A stretch of DNA of 64,000 nt from Brucellaceae bacterium (GTDB taxonomy: Bacteria; Pseudomonadota; Alphaproteobacteria; Rhizobiales; Rhizobiaceae). Each line of letters begins with the position of its first letter. Within the stretch, counting starts at the first letter, position 1. The notes beneath the pieces are model-generated. The model had not been told where the DNA came from and ran no database searches. It saw nothing but the letters and a program-made list of their open reading frames with translations. Of the stretch, positions 1-7,699 are shown one piece after another. Location: contig JACKJW010000008.1 of the NCBI GenBank assembly GCA_020637755.1, positions 1 to 64,000 on the forward strand, in the 5' to 3' direction. Position numbers and translations under genes: made by a program.

Positions 1-721
1 TCTGGCGCTCGCAGCAGCCTTTGCTGTCAGCATCACCGTCAACACCGGCAATCCGCTGATTGGTGCCCTGCTCTTCCCGGTGGGCTTCTGCATGCTCTAC
101 CTGCTGGGTTTTGACCTGCTGACCGGTGTCTTCACACTGGCCCCGCTTGCTGTCTTCGCCAAGCGCCCGGGTGTCACCTGGGGTGGTGTCATGCGCAACT
201 GGGCCCTTGTGTTCGTCGGCAATTTCGCCGGTGCGCTGACAACGGCTGTCTTCATGGCGATCATCTTCACCATGGGATTCAGCCAGGAACCCAATGCCAT
301 CGGCCAGAAGATCGGCCATATCGGTGAAGCACGTACCCTCGGCTACGCAGCCGCAGGCTTTGCTGGCATGCTGACGCTCTTCATCCGCGCTGTCATGTGC
401 AACTGGATGGTCTCGACCGGTGTCGTCGCCGCCATGATGTCGACCTCGGTGTCGGGCAAGGTCATCGCCATGTGGATGCCGATCCTCGTCTTCTTCTATC
501 TCGGCTTCGAGCACTCCATCGTGAACATGTATCTGTTCCCGTCGGGCATCATGCTGGGTGGCCAGTTCACATGGGCCGACTATTTCCTGTGGAACGAGAT
601 CCCGACGGTCCTCGGCAACGTCGTCGGCGGCCTGACCTTTGTGGGCGCGATGATCTATTCGACGCACTACAGGACCGGTGCCAGCCGCAAGCCCATGGGC
701 GCGCCGGTTGCAGCCGAGTAA
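1..721 (+). CDS. Formate/nitrite transporter (FNT) family channel, 5'-truncated
   Basis: The open frame runs in from the window edge (first full codon at 2), so about 239 C-terminal residues are visible and the start is missing. FNT proteins are pentameric inner-membrane channels for formate or nitrite. The visible part is strongly hydrophobic, with several membrane segments and the family stretch LLGFDLLTGVFTLAPLA, plus a later N-W-x-V segment (CNWMVSTGVVAAMM). It lies upstream of nitrate reductase and siroheme genes on the same strand, so nitrite or nitrate-linked transport (NirC-like) is more likely than formate transport, but substrate is inferred from context only. The stop at 719-721 is 66 bases before the next gene. 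Confidence 0.85.
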   Translation, partial: LALAAAFAVSITVNTGNPLIGALLFPVGFCMLYLLGFDLLTGVFTLAPLAVFAKRPGVTWGGVMRNWALVFVGNFAGALTTAVFMAIIFTMGFSQEPNAIGQKIGHIGEARTLGYAAAGFAGMLTLFIRAVMCNWMVSTGVVAAMMSTSVSGKVIAMWMPILVFFYLGFEHSIVNMYLFPSGIMLGGQFTWADYFLWNEIPTVLGNVVGGLTFVGAMIYSTHYRTGASRKPMGAPVAAE

Positions 722-787
722 CCGCGCGACCGAAATCGCAGGACCCGGCTTGTTCAGCCGGGTCTTGCCCTGCGCGCTTCAGGATCC

Positions 788-2509
788 ATGACCCAGCACC
801 CAGCCGTCAATATTGGCCAGTGCTCGCTGGCCGGGCAGAAATCCGTCAACCAGGATTTCCATGGTGCGCTTGTGCCAGAAGGCGACGACCTGCTGCACAA
901 GGGCATCGTCGTGGCCCTGGCCGACGGCATCTCGACCAGCGCCGTCAGCGCCCAGGCGGCCGAAATGGCGGTCAAGGCCCTCATGACCGACTACTATTGC
1001 ACCTCGCAGGCCTGGACGGTGAAAACGTCCGCCTCGCGGGTCATTTCGGCGATGAATGCCTGGCTACACGCCGAAAACCGCCGCGCCCGCATTGGCGACA
1101 TGGATCGCGGCTTCGTCACCACGCTCTCGGCGCTGATCCTCAAGGGCCGCACCGCCCACCTCTTCCATGTGGGTGACAGCCGGATCTTCCGGCTTTCCGG
1201 TTCGTCGCTCGAACAACTGACCACAGATCACCGTGTCATCCTCTCGGAGTATGAAAGTTGCCTCGGGCGGGCGCTTGGCCTCGACCGGGACGTCGAGATC
1301 GACTATCGCGCCATCGAACTGGCCCCCGGCGACACCTTCCTTCTGGCCACCGACGGCGTCGGCGAATGCGTGACCGGCAAGGATGTCACTGCTGTACTGG
1401 CCGCCCATGGTGGTGATCTGGACGCCGCCGCGCGTGCACTGTGCCACATTGCCCTCGAACGGGGTGTCAGCGACAATCTCACTGCCCAGTTCGTGCGGGC
1501 CGGTCGCATCGCCGAAGAAAGTGCCGAAAAGCCCGAATCCGGCAGCGAGATGCTGCCCCTGGCACCGCTCCTGTCAGAGGGACAGGAGTTCGACGGCTAT
1601 CGTATCCTGCGCAACCTGCACACCAACCACCGCAGCCACATCTGGCTTGCAGAGATCATCGGCTCCGGTGAGCATGTCGTGCTGAAACTGCCGGCGGTGG
1701 AATTGGCGAGCGAACCGGAATTCCTCCGCCGCTTCCTGCTGGAGGAATGGACCGGCCGGCGCATCAACAGCGTGCACGTGTTGAAGGTGTTGAACCGCCC
1801 GCGAAAATACACCTACCTTGTCACCGAGCATGTCGAAGGCCAGACGCTGGCCCAATGGATGGTCGACAATCCCCGCGCTTCGCTGACCGACATGCGCGCG
1901 ATCGTCTCCCAGGTGGTGAAGGGCTTGCGCGCCTTCCACCGCATGGAAATGGTGCATCAGGACATCCGGCCGGAAAACATCATGATCGACCGGGCCGGAA
2001 CCGTGAAGCTGGTCGATTTCGGTTCGGTGCGGGTCGGAGGCGCTGAGGAAACCTCTGCAGGCCATGACACTGCCCTGCCCGCCGGCGCCATCCAGTATGC
2101 CGCGCCCGAAGTTCTTGCGGGACATCCGGGAACACCCGCTTCGGACATGTTCTCGCTTGGCGTCATGACCTACCAGATGCTGACCGGGCATCTGCCCTAT
2201 GGCGCGACACTCGCCCGCGCGGCCGGCAAGGCGAAAACGCCCCGCCTTGCTTATCGCGCCTTGACCGGTTGGCGGCCGGACATCCCGGACTGGGTGGATG
2301 GCGCCATCGCCAAGGCCGTTCATCCGGACCACTGGAAACGCTACGAGGTCCTGTCCGAATTCCAGCACGACCTCAGCCATCCGAACCCGGCCTTCGGCGG
2401 CCGCGCCTTCATCCCCCTGTCAAAGCGCAATCCGGTGATGTTCTGGCAGGTGCTCACGCTCATCCTGCTCTTCGCGCTGCTGGCCATGCTGGCGCGTCAC
2501 GGGATCTGA
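788..2509 (+). CDS. Bifunctional PP2C-type phosphatase / Ser-Thr protein kinase, membrane-anchored
   Basis: 573 aa. Residues 1-240 form a PP2C phosphatase: metal-binding Asp in NQD (23) and ADG (46), GDSR (129-132), TDG (188-190) and DNLT (229-232). Residues 270-520 form a Hanks-type kinase with candidate ATP lysine K300, catalytic loop HQDIRPEN (Asp392) and DFG (410-412). The catalytic-loop Lys is Arg, and no clear Gly-rich loop is visible. Residues about 547-568 are one hydrophobic segment, so the enzyme domains should sit in the cytoplasm on a C-terminal anchor. Such fusions are found beside nitrate assimilation genes in alphaproteobacteria, which fits the FNT gene upstream and cynS-nasA downstream; its substrate is unknown. 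Start chosen at ATG 788 behind AGGATCC. Confidence 0.85.
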   Translation: MTQHPAVNIGQCSLAGQKSVNQDFHGALVPEGDDLLHKGIVVALADGISTSAVSAQAAEMAVKALMTDYYCTSQAWTVKTSASRVISAMNAWLHAENRRARIGDMDRGFVTTLSALILKGRTAHLFHVGDSRIFRLSGSSLEQLTTDHRVILSEYESCLGRALGLDRDVEIDYRAIELAPGDTFLLATDGVGECVTGKDVTAVLAAHGGDLDAAARALCHIALERGVSDNLTAQFVRAGRIAEESAEKPESGSEMLPLAPLLSEGQEFDGYRILRNLHTNHRSHIWLAEIIGSGEHVVLKLPAVELASEPEFLRRFLLEEWTGRRINSVHVLKVLNRPRKYTYLVTEHVEGQTLAQWMVDNPRASLTDMRAIVSQVVKGLRAFHRMEMVHQDIRPENIMIDRAGTVKLVDFGSVRVGGAEETSAGHDTALPAGAIQYAAPEVLAGHPGTPASDMFSLGVMTYQMLTGHLPYGATLARAAGKAKTPRLAYRALTGWRPDIPDWVDGAIAKAVHPDHWKRYEVLSEFQHDLSHPNPAFGGRAFIPLSKRNPVMFWQVLTLILLFALLAMLARHGI

Positions 2510-2543
2510 TATGGCCGGAATTGCACAGTTTTCAGGCAGCAAC

Positions 2544-2589
2544 TGCACAACATTAATTCTTGTGCAATGCGCAAAACCGGGCGTATAGT
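2544..2589 (+). promoter_or_regulatory. Predicted sigma-70 promoter of cynS-nasA-cobA with an upstream dyad
   Basis: A -35-like TTGTGC (2560-2565) and a -10-like TATAGT (2584-2589) are separated by 18 bases. The predicted start near 2595-2597 falls just before the first leader hairpin at 2598. A dyad, TGCACAA (2544-2550) and TTGTGCA (2560-2566), overlaps the -35; a further TTGCACA lies at 2521. The TGCAC/GTGCA halves resemble NtrC half-sites, but the spacing is wider than the usual NtrC site, so the regulator is not identified. Found by eye. Confidence 0.5.
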
Positions 2590-2597
2590 TCAATGAT

Positions 2598-2695
2598 GGT
2601 GCGGCGCAGCAAATTCGCCGCCACCCTGATGCAGCAACGGCGCTGCATGTTCGGACGAATGACCTCCGTCAGCCGAACATGCAGCGCCTTTTGTT
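2598..2695 (+). promoter_or_regulatory. Candidate ANTAR (NasT-type) antitermination leader with intrinsic terminator
   Basis: Three potential RNA hairpins lie between promoter and cynS. Hairpin 1 pairs 2598-2606 with 2616-2625 (one bulge, 9-nt loop). Hairpin 2 pairs 2629-2635 with 2642-2648 around the hexaloop AACGGC, which has the A1 and G4 required by ANTAR-domain proteins. Hairpin 3 is a perfect 16-bp stem (2639-2654 with 2673-2688) followed by TTTTGTTTTT, an intrinsic terminator. Hairpins 2 and 3 share bases 2639-2648 and are mutually exclusive, the arrangement known for NasT/NasR control of nitrate assimilation. Hairpin 1 does not have a clean A1/G4 hexaloop, so the match to the two-hairpin motif is partial. 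Confidence 0.6.
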
Positions 2696-2734
2696 TTTCC
2701 GGCCATCGCCGGACAAGGAAATGGAGATGCGGCA

Positions 2735-3178
2735 ATGATGACGAAGCAGGACGTGACCGCCATGGTCTATGAGAAGAAACGCGCCGCCGGGCTGACCTGG
2801 GCTTCCATTGCAGAAGGCATCGGCATGAGCGAAGTCTTCGTCACCTCTGCCTGCCTCGGCATGAACTCCCTGCCGAAGGACAAGGCCGTGGCACTGGCCA
2901 ACAATCTCGGCCTGCCGCAGGAAGCCGCCATCGTGCTCGCGGAATATCCCAACAAGATCTTTGCCCAGGAAATCCCGAACGATCCCTGCATCTACCGCTT
3001 TTACGAGATCATCGGCGTCTACGGCCAGACCCTGAAGGAGCTCATCCAGGAAAAGGGTGGCGACGGCATCATGAGCGCCATCGATTTCGACATGTCCGTC
3101 GAAAAGGTTCCCAATTCCAAGGGCGACCGCATCGAAGTGAAGATGAGCGGCAAGTTCCTTTCATACAACGCCTGGTAA
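2735..3178 (+). CDS. cynS: Cyanate hydratase (cyanase)
   Basis: 147 aa, close to the usual 150-156. Cyanase converts cyanate and bicarbonate to carbamate and CO2, so that ammonium is released in the cytoplasm; the enzyme is a decamer. The N-terminal half is a helix-turn-helix-like domain (TWASIAEGIGMSEVFVTSAC). The C-terminal half carries the three catalytic residues by alignment with the E. coli enzyme: R88 and E91 in YRFYE and S114 in GIMSAIDF. Start ATG 2735 follows GGAG at 8 bases; the second ATG (2738) is also possible. No carbonic anhydrase (cynT) or cyanate permease is adjacent. The gene is first behind the leader hairpins and 28 bases before nasA, so it appears part of the nitrate operon. 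Confidence 0.95.
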   Translation: MMTKQDVTAMVYEKKRAAGLTWASIAEGIGMSEVFVTSACLGMNSLPKDKAVALANNLGLPQEAAIVLAEYPNKIFAQEIPNDPCIYRFYEIIGVYGQTLKELIQEKGGDGIMSAIDFDMSVEKVPNSKGDRIEVKMSGKFLSYNAW

Positions 3179-3206
3179 CCATCCTGCCTTCCGGAGGCAC
3201 CCGACC

Positions 3207-5873
3207 ATGACGCAGCCTGACCTGACGGTGAAAACCACCTGCCCCTATTGCGGGGTCGGCTGCGGCGTGCTCGCCACGCCAAGAGACGGCGGCGGCTTTG
3301 CGGTCAAGGGCGACCCGGACCATCCGGCAAACTTCGGAAGGCTCTGTTCCAAGGGGACCGCGCTCGGTGAAACGCTCGGGCTGGAAGGCCGCTTGCTGTA
3401 CCCTGAAATCGGCGGCCGGCGAGCCGGCTGGGATGAGGCCCTGGACCTCGTGGCGGAACGCTTCCGCGAAACCATTGCGGCCCATGGTCCCGACAGCGTG
3501 GCATTCTATGTTTCTGGCCAGATCCTCAGCGAAGACTACTACGCGGCCAACAAGCTGATGAAGGGCTTTGTCGGCACGGCCAACATCGACACGAACTCGC
3601 GCCTCTGCATGGCCTCCTCGGTCGCGGGCCACCGCCGCGCTTTCGGCAGTGACACGGTGCCCGGATGCTATGACGACCTGGAAGAGGCCGATGTGGTCAT
3701 ACTGACCGGCTCCAACCTGCTCTGGTGCCACCCGGTGCTCTACCAGCGCATTGCCGCGGCAAAGCAGAAGCGCCCAGAAATGCGTGTCGTGCTGATCGAC
3801 CCGCGCCGCACCAAGAGCGCGGATCTCGCCGACATGCATCTGGCGCTGGCACCGGACACCGACATTGCGCTTTTCAACGGCCTGTTGAACCACATCGCGT
3901 CCAAGGGTCTGGTGGCGGATGAATGGGTGCGCGAACACACCAACGGTATCGAGGCGGCACTGGATGCGGCGCGCACCTGGACCGCGGATCGCGTGGCGCA
4001 GGAAACCGGCTTGCCGCTTGCCGAAGTCGAAGGTTTCTTTTCCCTTTGGTGCGGTACGGAAAAGGTGGTCACCTGTTACAGCCAGGGCGTCAACCAGTCT
4101 TCCCATGGTACAGACAAGGTCAATTCCATCATCAACTGCCATCTGGCCACCGCGCGCATCGGCAGGCCGGGCATGGGTCCCTTTTCGCTGACCGGCCAGC
4201 CCAATGCCATGGGCGGACGTGAGGTCGGTGGTCTCGCCAACATGCTGGCCGCCCACATGGAGATCGAGAACGCCGGTCACCGGGCGCTGGTGCAGGAATT
4301 CTGGGCGTCGCCCGCAATGGCGGACAAACCCGGCCTGAAGGCCGTCGACATGTTCCGCGCCGTTGCCGATGGCCGCATCAAGGCGATCTGGATCATGGGC
4401 ACCAACCCGGTCGTTTCCATGCCCGACGCCGACAATGTGGCCGCCGCACTGGCAGCCTGCCCCTTCGTCGTCGTCTCCGATGTGGTGGATGACACCGACA
4501 CGCTGCGCCTCGCCCATGTGAAACTGCCTGCGCTCGCTTGGGGCGAAAAGAGCGGAACGGTCACCAACTCCGAGCGCCGCATGTCCCGTCAGCGTGCCTT
4601 TCTTGCCGCGCCCGGCGAGGCCATGGCCGACTGGAAGCAGGTTGCCGAAGTCGGCAACCGCATGGGCTGGCCGGAAGCCTTCGGCTGGCCCGACGAGGCC
4701 GCTGTCTTCGCCGAGCATGCCGCGCTCAGCGGATACCGCAACAAGGGTTCGCGGGATTTCGACATTTCCGCCTTCGCCTCAACTGGAAAGGAAGATTATG
4801 ATCGGCGGCCGCCTTTCCAGTGGCCGCAATCCGGACAGGCTGATCACGGTCACACGACGCGCTTCTTTGCCGATGGCCGCTTCTTCACGCCGGACCGCAA
4901 GGCGCGCTTCATCGCCGTTGCCCAACCGGCAAAAACCCTGTCCGGCCCTGGCCTCCTGCGCCTGAACACGGGCCGTGTGCGCGACCAGTGGCACACCATG
5001 ACGCGCACCGCCCTTGCGCCGCGCCTCAATGCCCATATCGCGGAACCCTATTGCGAGATCCATCCCGCTGACGCGGCGAAACTCGGCATCGGCCCGGCCG
5101 ATCTGGTGCACCTGACCTCCGGGACAAGCGCCGTCACTGTGCGCGCTCTGGTTACCAGGGATGCAAGGCCCGGCAGTGTCTTCGTACCCATGCACTGGAA
5201 CAGCACCACAGCGTCTGCCGCGCGCGTGGACAGCCTTGTCGCCGCCATTACCGATCCCTTCTCCGGCCAGCCGGCCTCCAAGGGCTCGATGGTGGCCGTG
5301 CGCCGCGCCGAGTTTGCCCGCTACGGCTTCATGGTGAGCCGTGACAGACCCGGCACGGACGGGCTTTCCTATTGGGCGCTGGCGCGAACCGAGGGCGGCT
5401 GGCGGCTGGAATTTGCCCTCGACGCTGAACTGGCCGACCTTGAAGCCTTCCTCGCACGGCGCCACCCGTCACTGGCTGGACTGGCCATGCTGACGTCTCA
5501 GGACCGCAAGGGCGGTTTCGCACGCGCCGCCGCCTTTGACGGCGAATCCCTGGCCGCAGCCTGCTATCTGGAGACCTCTCCGGCTGCGGTCTCGCGCGTT
5601 TTCGCCGCCGGTCAACTCTCGACGCCGTACACCTCGTTGCAGGAGCGCTGGCGCGTGCTGGCGGGCCGGGCACCGGCAGACATGCCGGACAAGGGCGCGA
5701 TCGTCTGCGCCTGCATGGGCGTCGGCACCAATGAGATAGCGGACGCAGTGCGCGCCGGATGCCTGGATGTCAACGCCGTCGGCAAGGCGACAGGGGCAGG
5801 CACCAACTGCGGCTCCTGCAAGGCCGAAATATCGGAGATCCTCCATGCCCACATGCCCGCAGCCGCAGAATAG
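3207..5873 (+). CDS. nasA: Assimilatory nitrate reductase, catalytic subunit
   Basis: 888 aa, typical for NasA. It reduces nitrate to nitrite in the cytoplasm using a Mo-bis-MGD cofactor. An N-terminal [4Fe-4S] motif uses C12, C15, C19 and C47 (CPYCGVGCG, LCSKG). The presumed molybdenum ligand is the Cys in IDTNSRLCMAS. The molybdopterin-binding domain near the C-terminal third (LNTGRVRDQWHTMTRT) is followed by a BFD-like [2Fe-2S] extension with CxC and CxxC (VCACMG, NCGSCKAE), as in the larger NasA type. Start ATG follows CCGGAGGC. The electron donor is not encoded here; nitrite reductase genes are not in the visible part and may lie upstream of the window. The 3' end overlaps cobA by 29 bases. 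Confidence 0.95.
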   Translation: MTQPDLTVKTTCPYCGVGCGVLATPRDGGGFAVKGDPDHPANFGRLCSKGTALGETLGLEGRLLYPEIGGRRAGWDEALDLVAERFRETIAAHGPDSVAFYVSGQILSEDYYAANKLMKGFVGTANIDTNSRLCMASSVAGHRRAFGSDTVPGCYDDLEEADVVILTGSNLLWCHPVLYQRIAAAKQKRPEMRVVLIDPRRTKSADLADMHLALAPDTDIALFNGLLNHIASKGLVADEWVREHTNGIEAALDAARTWTADRVAQETGLPLAEVEGFFSLWCGTEKVVTCYSQGVNQSSHGTDKVNSIINCHLATARIGRPGMGPFSLTGQPNAMGGREVGGLANMLAAHMEIENAGHRALVQEFWASPAMADKPGLKAVDMFRAVADGRIKAIWIMGTNPVVSMPDADNVAAALAACPFVVVSDVVDDTDTLRLAHVKLPALAWGEKSGTVTNSERRMSRQRAFLAAPGEAMADWKQVAEVGNRMGWPEAFGWPDEAAVFAEHAALSGYRNKGSRDFDISAFASTGKEDYDRRPPFQWPQSGQADHGHTTRFFADGRFFTPDRKARFIAVAQPAKTLSGPGLLRLNTGRVRDQWHTMTRTALAPRLNAHIAEPYCEIHPADAAKLGIGPADLVHLTSGTSAVTVRALVTRDARPGSVFVPMHWNSTTASAARVDSLVAAITDPFSGQPASKGSMVAVRRAEFARYGFMVSRDRPGTDGLSYWALARTEGGWRLEFALDAELADLEAFLARRHPSLAGLAMLTSQDRKGGFARAAAFDGESLAAACYLETSPAAVSRVFAAGQLSTPYTSLQERWRVLAGRAPADMPDKGAIVCACMGVGTNEIADAVRAGCLDVNAVGKATGAGTNCGSCKAEISEILHAHMPAAAE

Positions 5874-6651
5874 TTCAGGCCACGTCACGCTCGTTGGTGC
5901 CGGCCCCGGTGATCCGGACCTGTTGACCATCAAGGCGCTGAAGGCGCTGCAACAGGCCGATGTGATCCTGTTTGATGATCTTGTGTCCGATGAAATCCTG
6001 GCACTTGCCGCAAGCAAGGCCCGCAAGCTGCTGGTCGGCAAGCGCGGCGGGCGCGAAAGCTGCCGCCAGGAAGACATCAACGACACCATGGTGAAACTGG
6101 CCAAGGCCGGCCGTCACGTGGTCCGCCTCAAGGGTGGCGACCCGATGATCTTCGGGCGCGCGGGCGAGGAAATTGCCCGGCTCGAACAGGAAGGCATCAC
6201 CGTTTCCGTCGTCCCCGGCATCACGTCGGGGCTTGCCATGGCAGCGACGCTCGGCGTCTCCCTCACCAACCGTGATTGCGCGCAGTCCGTCCGCTTCGTC
6301 ACGGGCCACAGCCGCAAGGGCGTGCTGCCGGAAACCATCGACTGGGCCGGTGCCGCCGACCCCGCAACGACAGCAATCTTCTACATGGGTGGCCGCACCG
6401 CAGGCCAAATTGCCGCGCGGATGATGGAGAACGGCCTGCCGCCGTCCACGCCCGCCGTCATCGTCTCGGCGATTTCACGCCCAGGCGAACGCCGCTGGAA
6501 CGGCACTCTGGCATCGCTGGAATCCGGCGCTCAGGCAATGGGCCTCGACAATCCGGTGCTGATCGGTGTCGGTACGGTCTTTGCCGTCCGAGCCGTTTCC
6601 TCGGCCACGGGAAGCTCCGGGGAGCCGGTGCGGCTGGCCCGGTCGCGCTAG
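5845..6651 (+). CDS. cobA: Uroporphyrinogen-III C-methyltransferase
   Basis: 268 aa. SUMT adds two methyl groups from S-adenosylmethionine to uroporphyrinogen III, giving precorrin-2, the precursor of siroheme (nitrite and sulfite reductase) and of cobalamin. Visible family motifs are GAGPGDPDLLTIKA at the N-terminus and RLKGGDPMIFGRAGEE in the methyl-donor site region, plus PGITSG. It is a stand-alone SUMT of normal length, without a CysG oxidase/chelatase domain. The ATG at 5845 has GGAG 8 bases upstream and lies inside the end of nasA, giving translational coupling. An upstream ATG in the same frame (5767) would overlap nasA by more than 100 bases and is rejected. Context points to siroheme supply for nitrite reductase. 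Confidence 0.93.
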   Translation: MPTCPQPQNSSGHVTLVGAGPGDPDLLTIKALKALQQADVILFDDLVSDEILALAASKARKLLVGKRGGRESCRQEDINDTMVKLAKAGRHVVRLKGGDPMIFGRAGEEIARLEQEGITVSVVPGITSGLAMAATLGVSLTNRDCAQSVRFVTGHSRKGVLPETIDWAGAADPATTAIFYMGGRTAGQIAARMMENGLPPSTPAVIVSAISRPGERRWNGTLASLESGAQAMGLDNPVLIGVGTVFAVRAVSSATGSSGEPVRLARSR

Positions 6652-6655
6652 ACAG

Positions 6656-7699
6656 TCAGGTCCCTGCAAGAACGTCCAGTCCGCGCAGCGCAAAACGCCG
6701 GGCAAGCGGGGCAAGCCCGGCGGCATTCTCGCTGGACGCGACACCGGCGGCAGCCCGGTCCGCAATGCCAACAAAAATCACCGCAAAACGGAACAGGGCG
6801 AAGGCCTTGTGGAAAGGCTTCAGCTCTCCGGCCTCCGGATAATGACGCATGTAATGGGCCACAAATTCCTCTTCCGACGGTATGCCCATGGCGGAAAAGT
6901 CCTTGTCAAGGATGCCGCCATATTCGTTGCCGGCGGTGTTCCACGGCATGCAGCAATAACCGAGATCGGCCAGCGGATGGCCCAGCGTGGACAGTTCCCA
7001 GTCGAGAACCGCGATCACGCGCGGCTCGCTCGGATGGTACATCAGATTGCCGATGCGGAAGTCTCCATGGGCAATCGAAACGAGACCGTCATCCTCCGGC
7101 ATCATCGCTTCGAGACGGTCCCGTAGCGTGCGCAGGTCATCAAGCCCCTCCTGCGGAGATTCGTCGAGCTGGCCAGACCAGCGGCGCATCTGCCGCCCGA
7201 AATAGCCCCCTGCCCGGCCATAATCACCCAGCCCGACCTTGTCAGGGCGCACCTTGTGCATGCGCGCCAACGTTTCGGCCATGGCAAGGTAGATTGCCCG
7301 GCGGTCTGCCGGGGCCGCGTCCGGCAGTGCCGCGTCAGCAAAGACACGGCCGTCCAGAAAATCCATCAGGTAAAACGGCGTGCCGATGACGGTGGCATCC
7401 TCGTTGAACAACACCGGATTGGCCACCGGCACATCGGTCGGGCGCAGCGCCTCAAGCACCCGGTACTCGCGGTCGATGGCATGCGCACCCTTGGCCACAA
7501 TGCTTGGCGGCTGCTTGCGCAGCACCATCTGCCGATCGCCGAGCGTGACCTTGTAGGTCGGGTTGGACTGGCCGCCGCTGATCCGCGAAAGCGCGAGCGA
7601 TGCTTCCGGCATGGCCAAGGCGTGGCGCAGGAAATCCCGCAATTTTTCCGGATCGAAGTCAATGGCACCGGTGACCGGAACGGGAGAATGCGCCGTCAT
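6656..7699 (-). CDS. Phosphotransferase of the ACAD10/11 N-domain / LvaA type
   Basis: 347 aa with the aminoglycoside-phosphotransferase fold: substrate and ATP lobe (RISGGQSNPTYKV; KQPPS), catalytic HGDFRIGNLM (211-220) and metal-binding DWE (233-235, in VLDWELSTLGHPLADLGY). Proteins of this group phosphorylate hydroxyacyl-CoA, as the N-domain of mammalian ACAD10/11 and LvaA of the Pseudomonas levulinate pathway do. That role is inferred here, supported by the immediately preceding ACAD gene, whose stop overlaps this start (ATGA, 7696-7699). The ORF is open to 7738, but the coupled ATG at 7699 is preferred. It is the last gene of the catabolic cluster and ends 4 bases from cobA, converging. 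Confidence 0.85.
   Translation of the reverse strand: MTAHSPVPVTGAIDFDPEKLRDFLRHALAMPEASLALSRISGGQSNPTYKVTLGDRQMVLRKQPPSIVAKGAHAIDREYRVLEALRPTDVPVANPVLFNEDATVIGTPFYLMDFLDGRVFADAALPDAAPADRRAIYLAMAETLARMHKVRPDKVGLGDYGRAGGYFGRQMRRWSGQLDESPQEGLDDLRTLRDRLEAMMPEDDGLVSIAHGDFRIGNLMYHPSEPRVIAVLDWELSTLGHPLADLGYCCMPWNTAGNEYGGILDKDFSAMGIPSEEEFVAHYMRHYPEAGELKPFHKAFALFRFAVIFVGIADRAAAGVASSENAAGLAPLARRFALRGLDVLAGT

Noticed and set aside
2512..2534. Possible sigma-54 promoter (TGG...TTGCA) upstream of cynS
   Set aside because: The GG and GC elements are 8 bases apart, not the required 10; the sigma-70 pair at 2560-2589 fits better.
3069..4718. Long - strand open frame opposite nasA
   Set aside because: It is the antisense of nasA in a GC-rich gene; the + strand protein has clear domains and motifs.
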